Below, piece after piece: positions 27,801 to 35,412 of a stretch of DNA of 64,000 bases. Source of the stretch: Candidatus Dechloromonas phosphoritropha (GTDB taxonomy: Bacteria > Pseudomonadota > Gammaproteobacteria > Burkholderiales > Rhodocyclaceae); assembly GCA_016722705.1 (NCBI GenBank), contig JADKGN010000001.1, forward strand, positions 62,001-126,000. Direction: 5' to 3'. Numbering within the stretch: the first letter of the stretch is position 1; every line of letters begins with the position of its first letter. Under the pieces are notes generated by a model, which saw nothing but the letters and a program-made list of their open reading frames with translations, searched no databases and had not been told where the DNA came from. The position numbers were made by a program, and so were the translations under genes.

Positions 27801-28191
27801 GTTGCTCTTGCCGCGCAGGAAGCAGCGTGCCCTTGAACAAATGCGGGATGTATTGCAGCAATACAGCAAGCGGGCCAAGAAAGACAGCGACCTCGAAACA
27901 GCGGCACGCTGGGATGCGTTGGCCAAGGCGGCTGAGCCAATTTCGGATGGTAATCGACCGGATCTTGAATCGGTTGCAGAGAACTGGCTGGATTTGATTC
28001 GTCCGCTCTGGTTTGCCAAATTGGCAAACCGTCGCGGTCGGCGGCGGCCATTGCTGCTGAGAGATCTGCACGCTGATCTTCTCAAACACCCTTTCACATT
28101 GGTTGTAGTAGAGGCCAGATTTTCTGAGGTGCCAGTAGTCGATGCATTGGATGAGCGTATAGCCGCGTGCATCCTTGGTGTGCCGGTTTGA
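24889..28191 (+). CDS. PLD-domain SNF2-like helicase, anti-phage type
   Basis: The 1100-residue protein starts with GTG immediately after the previous stop codon, indicating coupling. Residues about 55-200 form a phospholipase D-like nuclease domain with one HKD-type motif (RRLHAKIYCGADAVTLGSSN). A superfamily 2 SNF2/HepA helicase follows: Walker A VADPTGSGKTRMGAHL near 292, Walker B ILSIDEAHNFLNLGS near 382, and C-terminal motifs SDSMSEGLNLQGA and AEQRVGRVDRMDSPH near 770. The last 250 residues are of unknown function. Fusions of PLD and SNF2 helicase domains occur in defence islands. All catalytic motifs appear intact. Confidence 0.85.
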   Translation: MTGAHIILNSPKQAGLFDNVGFRDAEARLRVLPDWPDPERFPINRPGESVGRIVLDDLRRSSSPLIVTGYASIDRIIGFLADVVVGDKTSVRLVLGNEPFESRTKSFTFRRRPFPEEIRDYWLERGVSLYYSANIIAAMAHIRAGRIEARFVDCESRRLHAKIYCGADAVTLGSSNFTANGLDRQLECNARFQREHDKKRFREASLIAENYWNIGTDYTQELLALLEQLLRVVTWQEALARACAELLEGEWAARYLEGQLDLGDTRLWPSQQLGIAQALWVIENIGSVLVADPTGSGKTRMGAHLVRTLVDRMWSKGRARHNARRDISVLVCPPAVEPTWQKEATNCGLPLQTRSHGVLSRKDSQGYAETVAAVRRAQILSIDEAHNFLNLGSKRTQEILANMADSVVLFTATPINRGATDLLSLVDMLGADNMEDDTLKVLEGLARRKGASEKNLTPHEVSALRKEIQRFTLRRTKGMLNTLVDRAPEKYVDATGKPCRYPIHESQVYETDDSASDRDLAAQIRGLAKKLKGLALLEDNIEIPEQFRKEGWSDEMYLRGRLSAIQHLSIYNVMSRLRSSRAALHEHLKGTAEALQVYGIRDRIKSGDTGNLIGKLMARLEGSPPDTNLSCELPVWLVDPNAYRAACEDDISHYTKILKLLGRMSPGREKTKAQMLCMLIEQHDLIIAFDSHLITLEVIKNELAGAKVGAPVFVATGGNQSGKKRVMQNFSRDAEGRGIALCSDSMSEGLNLQGASAVVHLDMPSVVRIAEQRVGRVDRMDSPHSTIQAWWPNDSDEFAIRTDERFVQRYQTVETLLGSNMPLPEELGALRSESALTPAEMIREAEAAASEPWDGIQDAFSSVRDLVFGGQNLIPAEIYEAYLGVSVRVLSRVGVVRSDRPWAFFAVSGVKHGAPKWVLFDDLAAVPEVRLETICSRLRLSLGEGVENMPMDANASSWLGKFLNALGQSEPLLLPRRKQRALEQMRDVLQQYSKRAKKDSDLETAARWDALAKAAEPISDGNRPDLESVAENWLDLIRPLWFAKLANRRGRRRPLLLRDLHADLLKHPFTLVVVEARFSEVPVVDALDERIAACILGVPV

Positions 28192-28380
28192 GGTAATATC
28201 TGACGTTATTCATGCGGCATCATCGCTTCTGACGCATCATGCAAATTTCGCTCAAATTCTTTGAGATGCGGGATTTTCAAAGGCGAAGGAGGTAGGCCAG
28301 CTGAATCTAGCTGCCATCCGGGAAGCGTACGAACAATAAGAGAAAGACAAGAATGCTCCCTTACGCCCCTGGCGCCCGAG
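28192..28380. other. Non-coding stretch between the PLD-helicase gene and an IS256 copy
   Basis: No gene, hairpin with T-run or repeat is apparent in these 189 bases. It ends directly at the IS256 terminal inverted repeat without a matching target duplication on the other side of the IS, so part of the original downstream DNA may be missing. Confidence 0.4.
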
Positions 28381-28437
28381 AGTCAAGTCCAAAATCTGCT
28401 GTAAATACTCTTCGATCCGATGAATGACGAATGGTTT

Positions 28438-29655
28438 TCAGCTAGCGAGGGCAACAACGTTGTTGCCCTCGCTAGCTGCGGCGCGGGAAGCCGCCCACTC
28501 CTTGAATTCATCCATGTCGAGGTACTTCCGTTCCTGCCAAGCCTCGTTCTGTTCGGCCAGCAGAGCGCCGATCAGGCGCAAGGCGGACTCGTCGTTGGGG
28601 AAGATGCGGATCACGCGCTCCCGCCGGCGAATTTCCTCGTTGAGCCGCTCCTGCATGTTCGTTGTGCGTAGCCGCTTGCGATACTTCTCGGGCAAGACCA
28701 TTACCGCCATGGCATCCTCGAATCCTGCTTCGAGGCAGGCCACCGCTTTGGGGGCGCTCTTGGCGAAGCGCTCGGTGAATTCCGCCAGGCGGCGCTTGGC
28801 CTCGACCAAATCGGGCGCCTGCAGCACGAGCTTGACGGCAGCTGCCACCTCGGCGCGGTGGCGGGTGTTGCATTGGCCCAGAATGTTGCGCATCAGATGC
28901 ACCTGACAGCGTTGCCAGCTGGCCCCCTGAAAGTGCCGCGCTGCCGCTTCACGCAGGCCGCCGTGGTCGTCCGAGATGATGAACTGCGTGCCCTTGAGGC
29001 CGCGCCCTCTGAGCCAGCGGAAGGTCTCGTCCCAGGTGGCGAAGCTCTCGGTGTCGCCGATCCGCACGCCCAGAATCTCCCGGAAGCCATCGGAGCGGAT
29101 GCCTGAGACGGTCAGCACGGCACGCGAAACCACACGATCTTCTTGCCGACTCTTGATCAACAGGGCATCGACCAGCACGAAGGGATACTCGCCGTCCAGC
29201 CGCCGTTCGTTGAACGCGCTGACCCGCGGTTCCAGTCCGGCGCACAGTGCGCTCACCGTCGATTTGGAGAAGCTGGCGCCGCACAGCTCTTCGGTGATCG
29301 CCGAGACCTTGCGCGTCGAGACACCGTGCACGACCATTTCCATGAGCGCCAGAACGAAGGCCTGCTCGCTCCGCTGGTAGCGCTTGAAGATGTCCGTCGA
29401 AAAGCTGCCGTCCCGCGTCTGCGGCACCAGCAGCGTCACCGGCCCAACCCGCGTGTAAAGGGTGCGTGGCCGGTAGCCGTTGCGATAGCCGGCCCGTTCG
29501 TCCGTGCGCTCGTGCCGCGTCGCCCCCAGCGTTTCCGTCACCTGCGCCTCCAGTACTTGATTGAGCACCGCTTCCACCAGTTTCGCCAGCCCGTCCTGCC
29601 CGTTTAAAAGCCCTGGCAGCAAGTCCGTTCCTACGCTAACCTCATACCCAGTCAT
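28438..29655 (-). CDS. IS256-family transposase
   Basis: A 405-residue DDE transposase of the mutator/IS256 type. It shows the early AVLNQVLEAQVTETLGATRH, the cysteine-free core with VDALLIKSRQ and ISDDHGGLREAA, and the C-terminal NMQERLNEEIRRRERVIRIF. The frame is uninterrupted, unlike copy 2, which lacks one G in a run corresponding to 28923-28927 here. Its last codons and stop lie in a 40-base perfect palindrome. Confidence 0.95.
   Translation of the reverse strand: MTGYEVSVGTDLLPGLLNGQDGLAKLVEAVLNQVLEAQVTETLGATRHERTDERAGYRNGYRPRTLYTRVGPVTLLVPQTRDGSFSTDIFKRYQRSEQAFVLALMEMVVHGVSTRKVSAITEELCGASFSKSTVSALCAGLEPRVSAFNERRLDGEYPFVLVDALLIKSRQEDRVVSRAVLTVSGIRSDGFREILGVRIGDTESFATWDETFRWLRGRGLKGTQFIISDDHGGLREAAARHFQGASWQRCQVHLMRNILGQCNTRHRAEVAAAVKLVLQAPDLVEAKRRLAEFTERFAKSAPKAVACLEAGFEDAMAVMVLPEKYRKRLRTTNMQERLNEEIRRRERVIRIFPNDESALRLIGALLAEQNEAWQERKYLDMDEFKEWAASRAAASEGNNVVALAS
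28439..28478. repeat. 40-bp perfect palindrome at the IS256 transposase stop codon
   Basis: The bases 28439-28478 read identically on both strands (half-site CAGCTAGCGAGGGCAACAAC). The palindrome encodes the last residues of the transposase and reaches into its TGA. The same palindrome is at 47287-47326 in copy 2. It may act as a terminator or as protection against read-through on either strand. Confidence 0.85.
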
Positions 29656-29750
29656 CGCTTCTCTCCTTCGGTTATCGATCGTCTCGCAACGTCAGTTTAC
29701 CGAATCGAAGCGGTGGCTACCTGCCACCCGATTTACAGCAGTTTAGGGAC

Positions 29751-30239
29751 TCAATCTCGTCCATCAATTTCCATCTGCTGCCGTATCTCAAGCAGTGCAT
29801 GGAATACATCCCCGGCGCTCTCGCTGCCATAACGAATGTCTTTCATGGCAAGAATCACCAAGCCGTTCTCATAGCAGTCGAATCGCCCCGGGGATTCTGA
29901 GCCGTCAATGTTTCGAACCTGGATGTTGTAGGACTCCACCAAGGTATCACCCAGCTTCGGAACTGGTTCCTTCCTGAGAATCGGTTCAATTTTGAACGAA
30001 GCACTCAGAGCCTGACCATCACCGACTTTGTTAGCCTTTATCGTATAGACGAGGCCTGGGTGCAGATTTTCCAGTAGCGGATGTTCAGCCCGGGCTTCCA
30101 TGTGGTTTTGGCCAGGGGCGCGATACGAGCGGCAGACCAGTGTGTTGGTAATCGCGGTTCCGTGGATATCGCACAAGGCATCGGAGCGGCGACCAAATGC
30201 GCAGGATCTACAGGACAGTGATGAATCGTTATGTGACAT
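29751..30239 (-). CDS. Unrecognised protein with a cysteine cluster, truncated by IS256
   Basis: The 162-residue frame begins with a cysteine cluster, CRSCAF then DALCDIHG then LVCRSY (CxxC, nine residues, C, twelve residues, C), which suggests a zinc or iron-sulphur site near the N-terminus. The rest contains no recognised motif (YTIKANKVGDGQALSASFKI; DCYENGLVILAMKDI). The stop codon lies in the terminal repeat of the adjacent IS256, so the natural C-terminus is probably lost. I cannot assign a function. Confidence 0.5.
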   Translation of the reverse strand: MSHNDSSLSCRSCAFGRRSDALCDIHGTAITNTLVCRSYRAPGQNHMEARAEHPLLENLHPGLVYTIKANKVGDGQALSASFKIEPILRKEPVPKLGDTLVESYNIQVRNIDGSESPGRFDCYENGLVILAMKDIRYGSESAGDVFHALLEIRQQMEIDGRD

Positions 30240-30320
30240 TTTCGGGTCAGTCAGAAGATAGAAATGTGATTTTCCAATGTGTCAGGCGCTAACTACGTAC
30301 GGCGTCCTTTCCGCGGTCGT

Positions 30321-31021
30321 CTAGTCCACATGCGTTCTCAGAAATGCCGGAATGTCGTATCTGGAACTGCCGTCATCACCCCACAATGTGTCCAGAAGTT
30401 CCCGGAAGCGCTCCACCAGCAGTGGATTGGCGGGATTGGCAACGGTTGCCGCTTCGACCCGCTTGATGAACGGTTCTTCCAGCATGTCATTGCTCGGATG
30501 TTCAGCCAGTGCCTGATAGAGCCCGAGGAGGACACTGGACGTTGCCAGGGTTGCATCCCATCCGGTTCGCCATAGCGGGGCGCCAGTGCGGTTGGCAGAC
30601 GGTAGCGGATACTGCTGCCGTTCCAGGCGAGCGTCTCGCCATAGGTCAGCGTGATTTCAACGGCTTCCCCTGCCATCACGTTGCCGAGCGTGGCGCTGTA
30701 GATGCCGGACCGGATTTCCTGCAGGCGGAATGCCGAATTGCCTTCTGAAATGGCCTCCTCGTATTTGACCTCGGCCTCCTTGCGCGGGATCACCGTACCT
30801 TCGTAGCGGCGCTCGCCAACCCTGGCGGCGAATGAGAGCAGCACGCCGCCAACGGGCAGGGGGAAGGTGTAGGCCAGTTCGAGATTGGCGTCGGTATCGT
30901 TCCGGTACTTTTGGGTCACGGTGGTTTCCGCCAGCAGTCCGGCGATCCGGCTACTAACGTCCACGCCGCGAAGGGCAATGGTTTCCGATGAGTTGCGTGC
31001 GCTCAAGCCAAAGTCAGTCAT
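30321..31021 (-). pseudogene. VIT-domain protein fragment with internal deletion
   Basis: From the ATG complementary to 31019-31021 the frame encodes a VIT (vault inter-alpha-trypsin) domain: VDVSSRIAGLLAETTVTQKY, LELAYTFPLPVGGVLLSFAA, EAEVKYEEAISEGNSAFRLQ. Normal VIT proteins continue into a vWA domain. Here, after EPDGMQPW (near 30555), coherent coding switches frame and reads YQALAEHPSNDMLEEPFIKR to AFLRTHVD, stopping at 30321-30323. The vWA part is missing, so the gene looks deleted internally. It overlaps the MerR-family gene upstream by eight bases, so the two were one operon. Confidence 0.65.
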
Positions 31022-31460
31022 TGCTGTTTTCCTTTTTTTTCGGGTTGTTATCTGGTGATTCGTTCTTGATGTCCTGATACGTCTGCAGCACCCCACGGAA
31101 GAGGGCGCGTAACTGTTCCGGGGTCAGACCCGCTTCGCCGGCTTCGACCTGGAGTTCGATGCCGTGTGCCACCTGCAGGCGGCTCCAGACCTCGATCGTC
31201 CCCGGCGCTTTGCGGCGCGGTGGTGGTTCAGCGCCATCGTCGTGCAGCAGTTCGCCGATCCGTTCGAGCGAGAGACCGGCGGCCTGCCATTTCTTGACAC
31301 TCAGCAACTGGTCCACATGGCGTGCCGTGTAGCGCGCCCCGCGGTTCAGCCCGTCCGGACGATCAACGAGACCGGTCTGGATGTAATAGCGAACAGTGCG
31401 GGCCGGGAGGTCGACCAGGCTGCAGAGTTCATCGAAGCCGTAGGTGGGGAGGGTGTCCAT
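31014..31460 (-). CDS. MerR-family transcriptional regulator
   Basis: A 148-residue regulator with an N-terminal MerR winged helix: DELCSLVDLPARTVRYYIQT, then ARYTARHVDQLLSVKKWQAA and LSLERIGELL. The middle and C-terminus are a short helical part (LTPEQLRALFRGVLQTYQDI) and a lysine/asparagine-rich tail; no metal-binding cysteines are present, so it is not a metal sensor. It overlaps the VIT gene it probably regulates. A spaced inverted repeat lies 18 bases upstream of its start. Confidence 0.85.
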   Translation of the reverse strand: MDTLPTYGFDELCSLVDLPARTVRYYIQTGLVDRPDGLNRGARYTARHVDQLLSVKKWQAAGLSLERIGELLHDDGAEPPPRRKAPGTIEVWSRLQVAHGIELQVEAGEAGLTPEQLRALFRGVLQTYQDIKNESPDNNPKKKENSND

Positions 31461-31477
31461 GACAGTTCAGGGTTATG

Positions 31478-31507
31478 TGTCAGTGCAATATATCATATAC
31501 ACTGACA
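31478..31507 (-). promoter_or_regulatory. Probable MerR-family operator/promoter
   Basis: TGTCAGTG and CACTGACA form a perfect inverted repeat separated by 14 AT-rich bases, with a third TGTCA at 31516-31520. It sits just upstream of the regulator gene at 31460 and overlaps TATA-like sequence, as expected of an autoregulated MerR promoter. Confidence 0.5.
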
Positions 31508-31574
31508 AAAATAAGTGTCAGATAACTTCTCGCTTCGCCATCCGTTGAGAAGCTATCGATCATCGATTATTGAT

Positions 31575-31591
31575 GGCTCACCAGGTGAGCC
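31575..31591. promoter_or_regulatory. Palindrome GGCTCACCAGGTGAGCC, possible operator
   Basis: A perfect eight-base inverted repeat around one base. A closely related palindrome occurs at 33426-33440, upstream of a DUF4258-type gene. Both lie in non-coding DNA; no other gene is apparent in 31461-31840. Confidence 0.35.
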
Positions 31592-31840
31592 TTGGCTTCA
31601 AGCGATCACGTTGCTCGTGGTTCACGCGGCTTGAGAGTCCAGAGCTTGCTGGTGAAGTTCATCGTGGTAGGATCGAGTCGCCAATAATGGATTTTGCAGG
31701 TGCTCAACTTTCGAGCGATTCACAAAAGTCCCGCAGATTCAGTGCGCTGGGAATGCTACGCTGAGCAAAGCCCCAGGCTTATCCACAGATTCTGGGGATA
31801 ACCACGAGGCAGACAGGAAGATTCGCCGTCATTCCGATAT

Positions 31841-31858
31841 ACTGTAAATATGAACAGT
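31841..31858 (+). promoter_or_regulatory. LexA-type SOS box over the dinB start codon
   Basis: ACTGTAAATATGAACAGT fits the CTGT-N8-ACAG consensus exactly. It overlaps a TATACT -10 element at 31838-31843 and the dinB ATG at 31850, so LexA bound here would block both promoter and start. Transcription would begin at or next to the ATG. Confidence 0.8.
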
Positions 31859-32998
31859 CAGCGACGTATCGCCCATCTCGACATGGATGCCTTCTTTGCC
31901 TCCGTCGAACTGCTGCGCTATCCGGAACTCCGCGGGCAGGCTGTGGTTGTCGGTGGTCGCAGCACGCACCAGCCGGTCGAACAGGCCGACGGGACCCGGC
32001 GATTTGCCCGGCTTCGCGATTACGTCGGCCGCGGTGTCATTACTACGTCAACCTACGAAGCGCGCGCGCTGGGTGTGTTCTCTGGCATGGGATTGATGAA
32101 ATCTGCGCAACTCGCCCCGGATGCCATTCTGCTCCCTGCAAACTTCGATGCTTATCGCCATTACTCACGCCTGCTCAAGGCAGCCGTTTCGCGCATTGCG
32201 CCGAAGATCGAAGATCGCGGCATCGATGAAATCTACATCGATCTCAGCGAGATTGACGAGGAGACCGTACTCCTCGCTCAGCGGATCAAGACGGTAGTGT
32301 TCGAAGCCACGGGGCTCAGTTGTTCTATCGGCGTAACGCCAAACAAACTGCTGTCAAAGATCAGTTCCGACCTGGAAAAGCCCAATGGCCTGACTGTTCT
32401 CTGCATGGACGACATCCCGACCCGAATCTGGCCGTTGCCGGCCAGGAAGATCAACGGCATTGGCCCCAAGGCAACGGAGAAACTGACCCGGCTTGGCATC
32501 AACACCATTGGCGAATTGGCAGCGGCATCAGCCGAGTTTCTCGTGGAGAAATTCGGTGCAAGCACCGGTGCCTGGCTGCACTCGGTCGCCCATGGGCAGG
32601 ACAACCGGTCGGTGGTCACCGAATCAGAACCCCGGTCGATCAGCAGGGAAACCACGTTTGAGCACGATCTCCATGCGAAACAGGACAGGGCCACACTGTC
32701 CGAGGTCTTTACCTCCCTTTGCATGCGCGTCGCCGATGACCTTAAGCGCAAGGGCTACGTCACCCGCACTGTGGGAATCAAATTGCGCTATTCGGATTTC
32801 CATGCGGTCACGCGTGATGTCACCTTGCCTGTCGGTGTCAGTGATGGCGTCCTGATCCGCAAGGCAGCGGGCGAATGCCTGAAGCGGGTTCCGCTGGACC
32901 AGAAAATCCGCCTGCTCGGTATCAGGGCGAGCGGTCTGGTCCCACTCGGAGAAGCGGAAGTCAGCACGACCCGTATTCAGGCGGAGTTGCCTTTCTAA
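31850..32998 (+). CDS. dinB: DNA polymerase IV (Y family)
   Basis: This translesion polymerase should extend past damaged bases in an SOS-induced manner. The 382-residue product has the palm motif AHLDMDAFFASVELL at the N-terminus, the second acidic motif DRGIDEIYIDL, helix-hairpin-helix residues INGIGPKATEKL in the thumb, and a little-finger domain ending IQAELPF. The last residues resemble a beta-clamp-binding peptide. The only sensible start (31850) lies within an SOS box and directly at the expected transcription start, suggesting a leaderless mRNA. It is located in the mobile element, not in the chromosome backbone. Confidence 0.95.
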   Translation: MNSQRRIAHLDMDAFFASVELLRYPELRGQAVVVGGRSTHQPVEQADGTRRFARLRDYVGRGVITTSTYEARALGVFSGMGLMKSAQLAPDAILLPANFDAYRHYSRLLKAAVSRIAPKIEDRGIDEIYIDLSEIDEETVLLAQRIKTVVFEATGLSCSIGVTPNKLLSKISSDLEKPNGLTVLCMDDIPTRIWPLPARKINGIGPKATEKLTRLGINTIGELAAASAEFLVEKFGASTGAWLHSVAHGQDNRSVVTESEPRSISRETTFEHDLHAKQDRATLSEVFTSLCMRVADDLKRKGYVTRTVGIKLRYSDFHAVTRDVTLPVGVSDGVLIRKAAGECLKRVPLDQKIRLLGIRASGLVPLGEAEVSTTRIQAELPF

Positions 32999-33054
32999 AG
33001 TGCATGAATGAACGCACCCTCCCGGAGATCTCTGGCCACAGGCCTCGTTCCCGC

Positions 33055-33261
33055 TCAGTTCCGATCGTGCTTGACGGCCACAGCGCGCCGCTCGCTGCGT
33101 CGCCACACTGCCGGGATCCGATAGATCTCCTGGCTGGCTTCCCACACCGGATGGTTGCAGACGGGTTGGGCTTGCAGGGGAGGGCAGTCGGGGCCGAGCG
33201 CGAATTGCTCAAAGGCAATCTCGACGCGCCTGAATGCGGAACGAAGGGTGGTCATGGGCAT
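33055..33261 (-). CDS. Possible small protein convergent to dinB
   Basis: A 68-residue frame (start MPMTTLRSAFRRVEIAFEQF) with composition like neighbouring genes and a basic, arginine-rich C-terminus. It has two cysteines and no recognised motif. It may be a real hypothetical gene or chance; no homologue is known to me. Confidence 0.3.
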   Translation of the reverse strand: MPMTTLRSAFRRVEIAFEQFALGPDCPPLQAQPVCNHPVWEASQEIYRIPAVWRRSERRAVAVKHDRN

Positions 33262-33425
33262 ATCCGGGTCTCCAGAAAGTTAATTGTACGATCGGAAGAT
33301 TATCGGGAGACTGGCTCATAGAATGAGCTCGCCTGTATCAGGTTCAAATTTGTCGGCATGAAGGCACTGACGCATGGCAACTCTTCCGGAAATCGACCCC
33401 CATATTGCGCTAGCATGAACATCTG

Positions 33426-33440
33426 GCTCACATGGTGAGC
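33426..33440. promoter_or_regulatory. Palindrome GCTCACATGGTGAGC, related to the one at 31575
   Basis: A perfect six-base inverted repeat (GCTCAC/GTGAGC) around ATG, located 48 bases upstream of the DUF4258-type gene. CATAAT follows at about 33453 and could be a -10 element. It shares both half-sites with the palindrome at 31575-31591. Confidence 0.35.
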
Positions 33441-33488
33441 TAGAGAGCGCGGCATAATGGGTTCATCAATCAGCGAAAGGAAGATGCC

Positions 33489-33773
33489 ATGACCCCGCAA
33501 ACGATGAGTCCCCATGCGCAAGTCCGGATGCAGCAGCGCGGCATCCCGGAACAGGCGATCTCCTTCCTGTTCCGTTTTGGCAAGAAGGAACATGACCACC
33601 AGGGCTGTACGGTCGTCTATCTGAACCGCAAGGGTCGCGAACGGATTGCCCGCGAAGCCGATAGCCGCCTTCTGAAGCAACTCGAGCCGGCGCTCGACCT
33701 CTATGCCGTCATCGACACGCGGGGCTGTGTCGTGACCGTCGGTCACCGGACCCAGCGCATCAACCGCCACTAG
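33489..33773 (+). CDS. DUF4258-like small protein
   Basis: A 94-residue protein: SPHAQVRMQQRGIPEQAISF, then YLNRKGRERIAREADSRLLK and LYAVIDTRGCVVTVGHRTQR. The pattern of an N-terminal HxxxRMxQRGI and a C-terminal strand ending in GHR matches DUF4258-type proteins, some of which act like RelE/BrnT-type toxins; no antitoxin gene is adjacent, so this is only a suggestion. AAAGGAAG lies upstream. Its TAG stop is part of the CTAG target site of the miniature element that follows. Confidence 0.55.
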   Translation: MTPQTMSPHAQVRMQQRGIPEQAISFLFRFGKKEHDHQGCTVVYLNRKGRERIAREADSRLLKQLEPALDLYAVIDTRGCVVTVGHRTQRINRH

Positions 33774-33905
33774 CAGCCTGTCGGGCTTAGGGAACTTGCA
33801 GTCCCTACGGCAATTTTGGGCGGCGCTTTGATGAAAAGCTTATCCGAAAACGCTGTAAAAATAATAAATCTGCCTAATTTTTAGGCACATTTCCCATATG
33901 GCATG

Positions 33906-35412
33906 AATGGCACTTACTTAACATTCAACTCTTTGATGCAAATGATGAAACAGGCTGGATCGACGCGTGATAAGTTGGCGTCGCCAAATACCCAACCCGC
34001 CCACGATGAGCCAGCCCAAATGCATCCTATCCGCAGTACACGCGCACAGCAACACCGAACGGTCAAGGCCCACGCTGCCCAGAGCGACGCCTATGCGTTT
34101 TTCAACCTGTTGATGGGGCCGGAATTGTTCGATGCCGTGGAATCTGAACTGCCGCCTCACCTAGAAAGGCAATATCCCCCGACGGAGACGTTGTCGATGT
34201 TTCTGGCCCAAGCGCTGAGCACCGATCGTTCCTGCCAGAAGGCAGTCAATGACCGTGCGGTCAAATGCCTGGTTGGCGGCCTGGTGCCGGGCAGCACCCA
34301 CACGGGCGCCTATTGCCGGGCGCGAAAGCGCTTGCCTTTGAAGATGCTCAGTACACTGGCGTGCCACGTGGGGCAAAGAGTCGCCACGCAGGCGCCGACA
34401 GCTTGGCATTGGCGGGGTCGTCCCGTCCGTCTGGTGGACGGGACGACCGTCGTAATGCCCGACACCTCAGACAATCAGGTCGTCTCCCCGCAACCGACGA
34501 GCCAGAAGCCGGGACTGGGTTTCCCGCAGTGCCGGATCGTTGGGCTCGTTTGTTTGGGTAGCGGGGCGGTACTCAATGCCACGACCGGCTCCTGTCGGGG
34601 CAAGGGCAGCGATGAGCAGTCGTTGCTGCGTTCGATATTCGATTCTCTGGAGCAGGGTGATTTACTGTTGGGCGACGCCTTCTACGCCACCTATTTTCTC
34701 CTCTGCTCATTACGCGAACGGTGCATTGATGCGGTGTTTGAACAAAATGGCGCGCGGCAACGCACCACCGATTTTTGCCGAGGTCGGCAGTTGGGGCAGT
34801 GCGATCATCTGATCGTGCTGCCAAAACCGCCAGCAAACCCGACTGGATGCCTCAGGCCGACTACGATCAGGCCCCCGAGAGTCTGACCGTACGCGAGCTT
34901 CGGGTCGGTGGCAAGACACGGGTGACGACATTGCTTTGCCCAAAACAAACCGACAAGACGGCCTTGAAATCGCTCTATCGGGATCGCTGGCACGTTGAAC
35001 TCGATCTGCGCAACATCAAGACCACGCTCGGCATGGAACGACTGAGTTGCCTGACGCCTGCGATGGCGATCAAGGAAATCTGGGTCTATCTGCTCGCCTA
35101 CAATCTGATTCGGTTAATGATGGCTCAGGCTGCGATGCTCTCCCACAGATTGCCGCGCCAACTGAGCTTCAAGCATACCGTGCAAATCTGGCTCGCCTGG
35201 GCACCCTTTGCGAGCCACAGCCATCACAACATACACAGCGAACTATTCGTTTTAATCGCCCAACAACAGGTCGGTAACCGACCGGGCCGGATCGAGCCTC
35301 GCGCCGTCAAACGACGACCTAAACCCTATCCAATGCTCACCAAACCACGTAATCTCGCCAAAGCTATCGTCATGAAAAATGGACATCCCAAAAAGCTTAA
35401 GTAAGTGCCATT
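33906..35412 (+). mobile_element. IS4-family insertion sequence (1507 bp) with 13-bp target duplication
   Basis: Terminal inverted repeats AATGGCACTTACTTA and its inverse TAAGTAAGTGCCATT bound the element. The target CCCATATGGCATG is present at both 33893-33905 and 35413-35425. This fixes the boundaries precisely. The transposase gene inside is frameshifted. Confidence 0.9.
33936..35404 (+). pseudogene. IS4-family transposase, frameshifted
   Basis: The first frame reads from MQMMKQAGSTRDK to LIVLPKPPAN near 34840. Homology then continues in another frame (KPDWMPQADYDQAPESLTVR to GHPKKLK). The DDE-type catalytic blocks are visible: RLVDGTTVVMPDTSDN, GDLLLGDAFYATYF and YRDRWHVELDLRNIKTTLGM (the YREK-like motif). 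A single-base change near 34831-34842 splits the frame, so the copy is presumably inactive. Confidence 0.85.

Larger units (their letters stand above)
28381..29756 (-). mobile_element. IS256-family insertion sequence, copy 1 (intact, 1376 bp)
   Basis: The element's ends match the second copy at 46010-47384: the inner part of the terminal inverted repeat is CTGCTGTAAAT preceded by AGTCC at both ends. The flanks here (CGCCCGAG left, TCGTCCAT right) do not match, so there is no eight-base target duplication. That suggests loss of neighbouring DNA after insertion. The right end truncates the gene at 29751-30239. Confidence 0.9.

Noticed and set aside
31570..31764. A 64-codon frame upstream of dinB
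   Set aside because: It has no homology or ribosome-binding site and starts within a palindrome that looks regulatory.
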